From Bradyrhizobium algeriense (lineage in GTDB: Bacteria; Pseudomonadota; Alphaproteobacteria; Rhizobiales; Xanthobacteraceae): a stretch of DNA of 64,000 bases. The position numbers and the translations under genes are program-made. Positions 10,086 through 17,467 of this stretch are shown in pieces; within the stretch, counting starts at the first letter, position 1, and each line of letters starts with the position of its first letter. The notes under the pieces were generated by a model. That model did no database searches. It was not told the DNA's origin and saw nothing but the letters and a program-made list of their open reading frames with translations. The stretch is taken from assembly GCF_003062295.1 (NCBI RefSeq), contig NZ_PYCN01000002.1:1-64000 (forward strand), written 5' to 3'.

Positions 10086-10867
10086 CCACGCTGAAGATCG
10101 ATCAGGTCTCACGCGTTTTCCCCGCGCGCCAGGGCAATGCGCCGACGCGGGCGCTGGAACCGACCAATCTCAGCGTCGGCAACAACGACTTCGTCACCAT
10201 CCTCGGCCCGTCCGGCTGCGGAAAATCCACGCTGCTCCGGATCATCGCAGGCCTTGACCGGCCGACCAGCGGCCGCGTCATTCTGGACGGGCAAGAAGTC
10301 ACGGGACCCGGCGCCGATCGCGGCATGGTGTTTCAATCGTACACGCTGTTCCCGTGGTTGACGGTGCGCGAAAATATCGCGTTCGGCCTGCGCGAGCGCG
10401 GGATAACTGAGGCGGATCGCAGCAGGATCGCCGATGGATTCATACACCGGGTCGGCTTGTCCGGCTTTGAGAATCACTGGCCGAAGCAACTCTCAGGCGG
10501 CATGCAGCAACGCACGGCGATCGCCCGCGCGCTTGCCAACGATCCCAAGATCCTGCTGCTCGACGAACCGTTCGGGGCGCTGGACAATCAGACCCGTGTG
10601 CTGATGCAGGAAATGCTGCTCGGCATCTGGGAGCGCGAGCAGAAGACCGTGCTGTTCGTTACCCATGATATCGAGGAGGCGATTTTCCTCGGCAGCCGCG
10701 TCATCGTCATGAGCGCCCGCCCCGGTCGCATCAAGGCCGAGATCGCGATCGATCTACCCCACCCGCGATCCTACAAGATCAAAACCGCGCCTGAATTCGT
10801 CACGCTGAAGGAACGGCTCGTCGAAGAGATCCGCGCGGAGGCATTGAAGGTTGCGGTTGATGCCTGA
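10082..10867 (+). CDS. ABC transporter ATP-binding protein, NitT/TauT family
   Basis: A 261-residue ABC ATPase with Walker [11 protein letters not shown]-loop [10 protein letters not shown], signature [15 protein letters not shown], Walker [12 protein letters not shown] and switch VTHDIEEA. It powers the hut-linked importer. The GTG at 10082 overlaps the permease stop. The open frame continues upstream inside the permease gene, but that part is a shadow of the permease codons and is not part of this protein. Confidence 0.92.
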   Translation: MTTLKIDQVSRVFPARQGNAPTRALEPTNLSVGNNDFVTILGPSGCGKSTLLRIIAGLDRPTSGRVILDGQEVTGPGADRGMVFQSYTLFPWLTVRENIAFGLRERGITEADRSRIADGFIHRVGLSGFENHWPKQLSGGMQQRTAIARALANDPKILLLDEPFGALDNQTRVLMQEMLLGIWEREQKTVLFVTHDIEEAIFLGSRVIVMSARPGRIKAEIAIDLPHPRSYKIKTAPEFVTLKERLVEEIRAEALKVAVDA

Positions 10868-10959
10868 CGGCCCCCCGCGCGAGCCGCACATGCGATCGCT
10901 TGAGTGGCTTGCGCAAGAAGCTTCCTGAAGCAGAGTGCCGGCGGTGGCATTCGCATTCG

Positions 10960-12501
10960 TCAGCCGTGATAGATCGAAATCGTCTTGGTCGTTGCAAAGC
11001 CATAGAGGGCTTCAAAGCCCTTCTCGCGGCCGTGGCCCGAACGCTTGACGCCGCCGAACGGCAGCTCGATTCCGCCGCCGGCGCCGTAATTGTTGATGAA
11101 GACCTGTCCCGAGTGAATAGCGCGCGCCAGGCGGAATTGCCGCCCGCCGTCGTTGGTCCAGATTCCACAGACCAGGCCGTAAGGCGTACCGTTCGCCAGA
11201 TCGATCGCCTGCTGCTCGCCGTCGAAGGGCATGATGACCTGGACCGGTCCGAAGATCTCTTCCTGCACGAGGCGGTGGCTCGGCGTCACGTCGCGGATCA
11301 GCGTCGGCGTAACATAGGCGCCGCCGGCAGGCGCTTCAGGCACGATCGTGCCCTGCGCGGCGAGACGCGCGCCGTCACGCTCAGCCAGGCCGATATAGCC
11401 TTCGACGATATCCTTCTGCCGGCGAGAGACCACCGGGCCGACATCCAGATCGGACATCGCCGGTCCGACCTTCAGCTTCCGGTAGGCATCGGCCATGCGC
11501 GCTGCGACCTCTTCATAGATCGATCGCTCGACCAGGATCCGCGACGAAGCGGAGCAGGTCTGGCCTGCGTTCTGAATGCCCGCCATCACCAGGAACGGCA
11601 GGGCCCGATCGAGATCGGCATCCGCAAAGACAAGCTGGGGCGATTTACCGCCAAGCTCCAGCGTCACCGGCACCGCATTCCGCGCGGCAGCCGCCTGGAC
11701 CAGAGCGCCGGTCGTCACCGAACCCGTGAAAGAGATGTGATTGATGCCGGGATGGCCGGACAATGCCGCGCCAGCCTCCTCGCCGGTCCCGGTGACAAGG
11801 TTGAGCGCGCCGTGCGGCAATCCGGCCTCCTCCGCGATGCGCGTAAACTCGATCACCGTGAGGCAGGCTTCTTCCGCCGGCTTCACGACGGCGGCGTTGC
11901 CCATCGCAAGGGCCGCACCGAGGCTGCGTCCGATGATCTGCATCGGATAGTTCCAGGGAATGATATGGGCGGTCACGCCGTGAGGCTCATAAAGCGTGAT
12001 GGCCGTGAATCCCGACCGGTACGGGATGGTGTCGCCGTGAACCTTGTCGGCTGCGGCACCGTAGAATTCGAAGTAGCGCGCCAGCGCCTCGACGTCGGCC
12101 CGCGCCTGCTTGAGCGGCTTGCCGACGTCCCGTGCTTCGAGCTCCGCCAGCAGACTGACATTCTTCAGAACGCCCTCGCCGATCCGATGCAGGATGCGGC
12201 CACGGTCGGTCGCCGACATGCGTCCCCAGTCGCCGGCCAGCGCTGCCCGGGCTGCCTGGACCGCGCGCTCGACGTCCTCGCTGCCGCTGCGGGCAATGTC
12301 GGCAAGATGCGAACCGTCAGACGGATCCAGGATCTCGAGGCGACGTCCATCGGCGGCATCGATCCAGCGGCCGGCGATGTAGTTGCGGTAAACCCGTTCA
12401 GATTTCGACAAGATGCGCTCCAGAGTTTGATCCTGCTGCAGGTCGTGCAGGCAGGACGTTCCCACCAAGCTCGTTTCCACCAAATTTGTTTTCGCGTCCA
12501 T
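10960..12501 (-). CDS. NAD(P)-dependent aldehyde dehydrogenase
   Basis: A 513-residue aldehyde dehydrogenase superfamily protein that oxidises an aldehyde to its acid. The Rossmann and catalytic motifs are present: IIPWNYPMQIIGRS, SFTGSVTTG, the catalytic glutamate in TLELGGKSPQL and the catalytic cysteine in NAGQTCSASSRILV, with the C-terminal IFGPVQVIMPF and GVKRSGHGREKG. About 35 extra N-terminal residues precede YRNYIAGRWID, so the true start may be slightly later. Its ATG overlaps by one base (TGATG) the stop of the dihydrolipoyl dehydrogenase remnant, which shows that the two were once one operon. The substrate cannot be read from sequence; betaine, 4-aminobutyraldehyde or gamma-glutamyl aldehydes are typical for this branch. 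Confidence 0.9.
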   Translation of the reverse strand: MDAKTNLVETSLVGTSCLHDLQQDQTLERILSKSERVYRNYIAGRWIDAADGRRLEILDPSDGSHLADIARSGSEDVERAVQAARAALAGDWGRMSATDRGRILHRIGEGVLKNVSLLAELEARDVGKPLKQARADVEALARYFEFYGAAADKVHGDTIPYRSGFTAITLYEPHGVTAHIIPWNYPMQIIGRSLGAALAMGNAAVVKPAEEACLTVIEFTRIAEEAGLPHGALNLVTGTGEEAGAALSGHPGINHISFTGSVTTGALVQAAAARNAVPVTLELGGKSPQLVFADADLDRALPFLVMAGIQNAGQTCSASSRILVERSIYEEVAARMADAYRKLKVGPAMSDLDVGPVVSRRQKDIVEGYIGLAERDGARLAAQGTIVPEAPAGGAYVTPTLIRDVTPSHRLVQEEIFGPVQVIMPFDGEQQAIDLANGTPYGLVCGIWTNDGGRQFRLARAIHSGQVFINNYGAGGGIELPFGGVKRSGHGREKGFEALYGFATTKTISIYHG

Positions 12502-12758
12502 CAGAAATGCAAGCCGCGTCCCAACGCGCCAAGCGTGACCTCATGGATCGCTTCGCTCCGCGTCGGATGGGCGCCGATGTCCTCGAGCACCGCTCCCATT
12601 TCAATGGCAAGTGCCAGCGACGACGTCAATTCCGAGACTCCCGCCCCCACCGCCTGCGCCCCCAGCGCGAGATGATCGCTGGCCCGTGCGACGATCCGCA
12701 CGAAACCCTCATCATCCATCTGCGTTAGAGCCCGGCTATTGGCGGCGAAGGGCGCGAC
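12501..12758 (-). pseudogene. C-terminal remnant of dihydrolipoyl dehydrogenase (E3)
   Basis: The frame ending at 12501 reads VAPFAANSRALTQ, then MDDEGFVRIVARASDH, and later ends with HPTRSEAIHEVTLGAL. This is recognisably the last 85 or so residues of lipoamide dehydrogenase, including the His-Pro-Thr-x-Ser-Glu active-site motif contributed to the partner subunit. An in-frame TAG at 12759-12761 closes the frame just upstream, and the flavin and disulfide domains (about 390 residues) are absent. An internal ATG at 12719 could still start a 72-residue peptide, but it would have no FAD or NAD site. The remnant is coupled to the aldehyde dehydrogenase by TGATG. Confidence 0.75.
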
Positions 12759-12809
12759 CTAGCGCGGCAGCGGCTCGGCAACGTGCAAGGTGAAAGGCAG
12801 CACGTTCAT
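12759..12809 (-). pseudogene. Truncated 5-prime end of an unidentified gene at a deletion junction
   Basis: An ATG at 12809 overlaps the stop of the ACT-like gene (ATGA) and opens a frame of 16 residues, MNVLPFTLHVAEPLPR, followed by TAG. The next codon in the same frame already belongs to the dihydrolipoyl dehydrogenase remnant. The simplest reading is that one deletion fused the first codons of a coupled gene to the tail of the lpd gene. Too little remains to name the lost gene. Confidence 0.45.
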
Positions 12810-13096
12810 GGCGCCGCGCCTTCAGTCTTGACCGGCGATGATCCGACGACCTCGACCGAACAGAGAGCGGGATGTCGTGCGAAGCGGGAGCAAAGGACCG
12901 CTGGATCGCGGTCCGGCCTTGCCTCGATGCCGAAATCGATGGCCGCCCCTCCTTCCATATCAACCATCATCCGGAATTCGACCATCTGCAGTCCGAAGCG
13001 CTGCACATCGGCCAGAAGCTGGGACGCCGCGGCAAGCGAGTCCGTGGCAATGGCCCTGAAGACGACGGACGAAGCGCGACATGCGGCAGACGGCAT
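12806..13096 (-). CDS. Small ACT-like protein
   Basis: A 96-residue protein whose core (about residues 13-85) has the beta-alpha-beta spacing of an ACT regulatory domain: a strand VVFRAIATD, a helix SLAAASQLLADVQRFG, strands LQMVEFRMMVDM and AAIDFGIEA, and a last helix and strand LCSRFARHPALCSVEVVG. The ATG at 13096 has a GGAG ribosome site 9 bases upstream, and the stop is coupled to a former downstream gene, so it looks real. It diverges from the Lrp-family gene with 114 bp between. It may sense an amino acid for that regulator or for a lost enzyme; this is inference. Confidence 0.5.
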   Translation of the reverse strand: MPSAACRASSVVFRAIATDSLAAASQLLADVQRFGLQMVEFRMMVDMEGGAAIDFGIEARPDRDPAVLCSRFARHPALCSVEVVGSSPVKTEGAAP

Positions 13097-13210
13097 TTTG
13101 CTGATCTCCTCGGGCAGGACTGTATCGCCGAGTCAGCAGGTGAATTTCCCAATATTTTGTGCGATATTCGTCTTTTGCAGAAGAATCATCTGAATCTGTG
13201 GGGATCTACG

Positions 13211-13726
13211 ATGAAATCATCTTCCCTCGCCAAGCCGCGGACCAAGGCGGATCTCGACCTGATCGATCGAAAGATTCTTTCGATCCTCCGCGACGAAGGC
13301 CGGCTGACCGTCAACGAATTGGCCAATCGCGTCGGACTGTCGTCTTCGCCGTGCTGGTCGCGGGTCAGACGCCTGGAGGAGATCGGCGTGATCAAGCACT
13401 ACGCGGCTGTCATCGACCATGTCGCCATCGGCCTGAAGGACATCGTCTTCATCGAAGTCACGCTGGACAAGCACGACGACAAGGTGCTCTCCCGGTTCGG
13501 CGACGCCCTTGCAAAGATTCCGGAGGTTATCGAAGCCAATCTCGTCACCGGCGAATACGACTATCTGGTCAAGGTAGCGGTCGCCGACACCACGCACTAC
13601 GAGCGCTTTCTTCGCGAGAAGCTCTACCGGATTCAAGGCATCCGGCACACGCGATCGACCTTTTCGCTGCGGACCCTGAAGCTCGTGATTTCCGCCGATC
13701 CGCTGCTCGTCAACGCAAGTGTTTAG
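13211..13726 (+). CDS. Lrp/AsnC family transcriptional regulator
   Basis: A 171-residue regulator with an N-terminal helix-turn-helix (about residues 15-60: LDLIDRKILSILRDEGRL, NELANRVGLSSSPCWSRVRRLE) and a C-terminal RAM ligand domain (75-160, with VTGEYDYLVKVAVADTTHYERF). The ATG at 13211 has GGGGA 7 bases upstream; the open frame before it covers the divergent ACT-like gene and is a shadow. Lrp proteins of this kind often control the neighbouring operon in response to an amino acid. The adjacent lpd remnant suggests a former branched-chain keto-acid dehydrogenase locus (BkdR-like), which is a guess. Confidence 0.88.
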   Translation: MKSSSLAKPRTKADLDLIDRKILSILRDEGRLTVNELANRVGLSSSPCWSRVRRLEEIGVIKHYAAVIDHVAIGLKDIVFIEVTLDKHDDKVLSRFGDALAKIPEVIEANLVTGEYDYLVKVAVADTTHYERFLREKLYRIQGIRHTRSTFSLRTLKLVISADPLLVNASV

Positions 13727-13904
13727 CCGTCACCGCAGGCAAAAGCGGAGCGACAGGCAGCCTATCCAACGTACCGCCCCGGGGCTGGCGCGGGGGCTCC
13801 GGCGATCAGACGACATTATCGTCCGGGCGCGCGTCGCCTAGATTGTATCCGCGCCTGGCCACTGCCTGCAGCGGCCAAGCGCCTGATCCTGCCTTCTCTC
13901 GCAG

Positions 13905-15629
13905 TCACTTCTTGACGGCGAACACCCACACGACGCCGCCCTGCGGCACGTTATTCTCAAGGCCGGGGACCTTGCCCACCAGAGCGTCCTGGATGCGCTG
14001 CGCGTCGACGCCCCAGCCCGACTGCACGGCGATATACTGCGTGCCGTCCACCTCATAGGCGATCGGCATGCCCATGATGCCGGAGTTGGTCTTTTGCTCC
14101 CACAGCAGTTCGCCGGTCTTGGCATGGAAGGCGCGGAACATCCGGTCATTGGTGCCGCCGACAAGGATGAGGTCGCCCGCGGTCGCGGTCACCGAACCGA
14201 ACAGATGTGACTTGGGGAAATTATGTGACCAGGCTTTCTTGCCCGTGGCCGGATCCCACGCCTGCAGTTCGCCAAAGTGGGTAGCGCCGGGACGGGGCGT
14301 CAAGCCGATATCCTCGGGCTTGGTCCCGAGCCAAAGCTGGCCGGCCACCAGCGGCACTTTCTCGCCGGTGAAGCCGCCGCAGAAATTCTCGTTGGCCGGA
14401 ACGTAGACCAATCCGGTTTTCTGACTATACGCCGCCGACGGCCAATCCTTGCCGCCCCATAACGAAGGACAGAATTCAACCCGCTTGCCAATAACCGGCT
14501 TGCGAGCCGGGTCGACAATCGGCTTGCCACTCTCGGGCTCAATGCCTTTCCAGACGTCGGTATGAACAAAAGGCCAGCCGGCCACATATTTGATGCTGTC
14601 CGGCTTGCGCTCCAGTATCCAGAAAATCGCGTTGCGTCCCGGATGGATCAGACTCTTGATGGTGCGGCCATCCCTTTGCAGGTCGACCAGCATGGGTGCG
14701 TCTACTTCGTCCCAATCCCAGGAATCGTTTTGATGGTACTGGAAGTAAGTTTTCATCTTGCCGCTATCGGGATCGAGCGCGAGCACTGAACTTGTGTAAA
14801 GATTGTCGCCGGGGTGAGTATCGCCCGGCCAAGGTGCGGCGTTGCCGGTTCCCCAATAGACTGTCTTGGTGTCTGGATCGTAGTTGCCTGTCATCCAGGC
14901 AGATCCGCCGCCCGTTTTCCAGTCGTCACCTTTCCACGTTTCGTTACCTGGCTCACCCGTGCCGGGAATGGTGAAGGTCCGCCACAGTTCCTTGCCGGTG
15001 TTGGCGTCGAAGGCAACGACGTAGCCGCGCACGCCCAACTCGCCACCGGAACCGCCGACGATCACCTTGCCGTCGACGATCAACGGCATCAGCGTCAGAT
15101 ACTGCCCCTTCTTGTAGTCCTGAACCTTGGTGTCCCAGACCACTTTGCCGGTCTTGGCATCGAGCGCGACCACATGGTCGTCCGTCGTGGCAAGGTACAG
15201 TTTGTCCTCCCACAGCCCCACGCCGCGGTTGGTCGGGTGCAATTGGAAGAGGTCGTCGGGAAGCTGGCGTTTGTATCGCCAGTACTCGTCGCCGGTCTTG
15301 GCGTTGAGCGCGATCACCTGCCCCATCGGCGTTGCGACGAACATCACGCCATTGTTGATGATCGGTGGTGCCTCGTGTCCCTCGACCACACCGGTCGAGA
15401 ACGTCCACACCGGCACCAGGTTTTTCACGTTCGAGGTGTTGATCTGGTCGAGCGGGCTGTACCCCTGGCCATCATAGGTCCGGCGATAATGCATCCAGTT
15501 GCCGGGTTCGGGATTCCTGAGTCGATCGGCCGTCACCGGGCTGTAGTTCTCGATCGGGCCGGCGGCAGCGATCGAAACGAGGCATGTGGACGCGAGCAAA
15601 CCCGACAAAAGCCATTGCTTCAAGGCCAT
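13905..15629 (-). CDS. PQQ-dependent alcohol dehydrogenase, lanthanide-type active site
   Basis: A 574-residue periplasmic quinoprotein with a signal peptide (MALKQWLLSGLLASTCLVSIAAA) and an eight-bladed W-motif propeller, seen as repeats such as [16 protein letters not shown] and YVVAFDANTGKELWRT. The catalytic Asp305 is followed by a second aspartate at 307 (SWDWDEVD), the pair that marks lanthanide-using members. The vicinal Cys-Cys found in XoxF and MxaF is absent: the equivalent stretch reads FQLHPTNRGVGLW. There is no C-terminal haem domain, so it needs a separate acceptor; the Rieske gene 73 bp upstream in the same direction is the obvious candidate. The substrate is unknown but is probably an alcohol other than methanol. 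Confidence 0.9.
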   Translation of the reverse strand: MALKQWLLSGLLASTCLVSIAAAGPIENYSPVTADRLRNPEPGNWMHYRRTYDGQGYSPLDQINTSNVKNLVPVWTFSTGVVEGHEAPPIINNGVMFVATPMGQVIALNAKTGDEYWRYKRQLPDDLFQLHPTNRGVGLWEDKLYLATTDDHVVALDAKTGKVVWDTKVQDYKKGQYLTLMPLIVDGKVIVGGSGGELGVRGYVVAFDANTGKELWRTFTIPGTGEPGNETWKGDDWKTGGGSAWMTGNYDPDTKTVYWGTGNAAPWPGDTHPGDNLYTSSVLALDPDSGKMKTYFQYHQNDSWDWDEVDAPMLVDLQRDGRTIKSLIHPGRNAIFWILERKPDSIKYVAGWPFVHTDVWKGIEPESGKPIVDPARKPVIGKRVEFCPSLWGGKDWPSAAYSQKTGLVYVPANENFCGGFTGEKVPLVAGQLWLGTKPEDIGLTPRPGATHFGELQAWDPATGKKAWSHNFPKSHLFGSVTATAGDLILVGGTNDRMFRAFHAKTGELLWEQKTNSGIMGMPIAYEVDGTQYIAVQSGWGVDAQRIQDALVGKVPGLENNVPQGGVVWVFAVKK

Positions 15630-15702
15630 AACGAAACCTCCCCTTTGTTTTCATCTCACGAATTCTGTTTTTTCATTGTCGTGGATCGACGGCGGCCCGC
15701 CG

Positions 15703-16353
15703 TCACCTGGCCTGCTGCGCACCTACCTTTCCAATAAATGTCGCGGCCACTGTCAGTGGGCCGTCGTCCGCCACCAACGGAAGCGCCGGCAGACGCCGGG
15801 GCGCCGGCCCGAACACAACTTGCGCGCTTTGCCTGGGGTCAAATTCCGAATTGTGGCAAACGCATTTGAACACATCCTTGTCGACGGATGCCGCTTTCAC
15901 CCATGCGGTGATCGGACAGCCCGTGTGGACGCAGATTGCCGAATAGGCCACGACGCCGCCGGCCGCACGCGAGCGCGTCTCTTCATCCAGCTCAGCCGGA
16001 TCCAGTTTCACGACAAGCACCTCGTTCAGGCGCGAGCCCTTGCGGACAACCGATGTCTTGGGATCCTTTGGCCAGGCCCGCACCGGCGGTCCACCGGCTT
16101 TCAGATCCTGCGGCTTGATCACCTCGCCCGCATGGTCCCCTTCGGCGAAAACCAGAACGTCGGCTTTCTGGGGTCGCTCGTTGCTGCCCGGCGAATCTTC
16201 CTCGGCAATGGAGGACTTGGGCGACGCGAGGCAGGCCCCGGTGGCGAGAGCCGTCAGGATGAGCGCGCGCCGCGTCGGATCCTGACACATCGCTGTCGCG
16301 AGTTCCGCGTCTGTGCTTGTGATCGATGTTGTGGGCTGATCGGATTTGCACAT
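15703..16353 (-). CDS. Exported Rieske [2Fe-2S] protein, partner of the PQQ dehydrogenase
   Basis: About 216 residues with a twin-arginine-like export signal (PTRRALILTALATGAC near residues 26-41), then a Rieske domain. Both cluster boxes are complete: AICVHTGCPI and FKCVCHNSEFD, supplying two Cys and two His ligands plus the two disulfide cysteines. The start is uncertain. The ATG at 16353 gives MCKSDQPTTS; an ATG at 16290 would start just before the signal; neither has a clear ribosome site, and the open frame reaches 16479. It is the first gene of a two-gene unit with the PQQ alcohol dehydrogenase and probably accepts its electrons in the periplasm. Confidence 0.85.
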   Translation of the reverse strand: MCKSDQPTTSITSTDAELATAMCQDPTRRALILTALATGACLASPKSSIAEEDSPGSNERPQKADVLVFAEGDHAGEVIKPQDLKAGGPPVRAWPKDPKTSVVRKGSRLNEVLVVKLDPAELDEETRSRAAGGVVAYSAICVHTGCPITAWVKAASVDKDVFKCVCHNSEFDPRQSAQVVFGPAPRRLPALPLVADDGPLTVAATFIGKVGAQQAR

Positions 16354-17012
16354 CACACAAACTGATGGAGGGAGTCGGTCAAAAAAATGGCGACCGACAA
16401 ATTTGTCTTTCGCGCAATTCCCCTTCCGGTTGCATCGCCGATTCCAGGAAAAGCCAGCAATAGTAGGCGTCCATCGCATTTCATGCGATCATCACTGCAG
16501 CTTGCCTCCTCATGCATATTTCGCAGAACAGCTCAGCCTTCCGCAGTGTGCGGTGCGTTATCGCGCGTGCGGTCAAGATCGAGAATTGCAGGAGTTGTCG
16601 TGAAGCGTTCGGCGAACGCCGGCGTCCGTGGCGTGCAAATGGTTAAAGACTGTGCAGCGCCGGGCGACATGGAAGAGACGAATCCCAGCATCGTGTCATG
16701 ACAACGATGTTCAAGTTTAACGACAATTTGTTTTGCTGTTTTGCTGCGTCAGCGTTACTGACCAAATGCAATTCTTTGCCGATGCCCCGCTTTCGCCAAA
16801 CATGCGGACGCAAATGGAGAACACCTTGCGGCGGCGATCCGCCAAGCGCGACCTACTGAACAACAGCCAATAATAATGATCAGGAGGATGGCTCAAGAAA
16901 TCCCAGCCAGATAGCAAGGAATTTCGAAGCGCCGGCATTGAGCGGTCAGCCGTAACGTTTTTCGCTCAGGTCGGAGCTACCATCAGCAGCTTACGAAGAG
17001 CGAGAATCGATC
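16354..17012. other. 659-bp divergent gene-free region between the Rieske/PQQ unit and iorAB
   Basis: No convincing gene was found here. Frames at 16387-16701 and 16717-16938 lack family character and ribosome sites. The right half is locally AT-rich, with a short hairpin at about 16825-16845 (GGCGG-CGAT-CCGCC core). The region must hold the promoters of both divergent units. No copy of the xoxF/pqqA direct repeat was seen in it. Confidence 0.6.
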
Positions 17013-17465
17013 ATGATTACTTTGAAGATCAACGGCCAGCAAAAGAACTGGGACGGCGATCCCGATCTTCCACTGCTCTGGTTTCTCCGGGATGAAGCCG
17101 GATTGACCGGTACGAAATACGGATGTGGCCAGGCGCTTTGCGGCGCCTGCACCGTGATCGTCGACAAGCAGGCAATACGCGCCTGCATCACCTCGGTTTC
17201 CGACGTGGTCGATCGGGAGGTCACAACGATCGAAGGCCTTCATCCGACGGGCGATCACGCGGTTCAGAAGGCTTGGCGCCAACTCAATGTCCCGCAATGC
17301 GGTTTTTGCCAGGTCGGCCAGATCATGCAGGCGGCCGCGCTGCTGATCGAAAACCCGAAACCCACGCACGATCAGATACGCGAGGCGATGGCGGGCAATA
17401 TCTGCCGCTGCGGCTGTTACCAGCGCATCGAGAATGCGGTCCACCTCGCCTCGACGGGGGTCTGA
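17013..17465 (+). CDS. iorA: Molybdenum hydroxylase [2Fe-2S] subunit (IorA-type)
   Basis: A 150-residue iron-sulfur subunit carrying two 2Fe-2S clusters: the plant-ferredoxin-like site GCGQALCGACTVIVD (residues 38-52) and the helical C-terminal site CGFCQVGQ with CRCGCYQRIENAV. It passes electrons from the molybdopterin subunit. The closest named enzymes are isoquinoline 1-oxidoreductase and membrane-linked aldehyde dehydrogenases. There is a 2-bp gap before iorB. No cytochrome subunit lies beside it, although some relatives use one. Confidence 0.9.
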   Translation: MITLKINGQQKNWDGDPDLPLLWFLRDEAGLTGTKYGCGQALCGACTVIVDKQAIRACITSVSDVVDREVTTIEGLHPTGDHAVQKAWRQLNVPQCGFCQVGQIMQAAALLIENPKPTHDQIREAMAGNICRCGCYQRIENAVHLASTGV

Positions 17466-17467
17466 CC

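Noticed and set aside
10900..12675. 591-residue open frame opposite the aldehyde dehydrogenase
   Set aside because: Long only because of high GC; no recognisable domain, and the opposite strand carries all ALDH motifs.
16387..16938. Short open frames in the Rieske-iorA gap
   Set aside because: No ribosome sites, no family character and no signal peptides; treated as non-coding.
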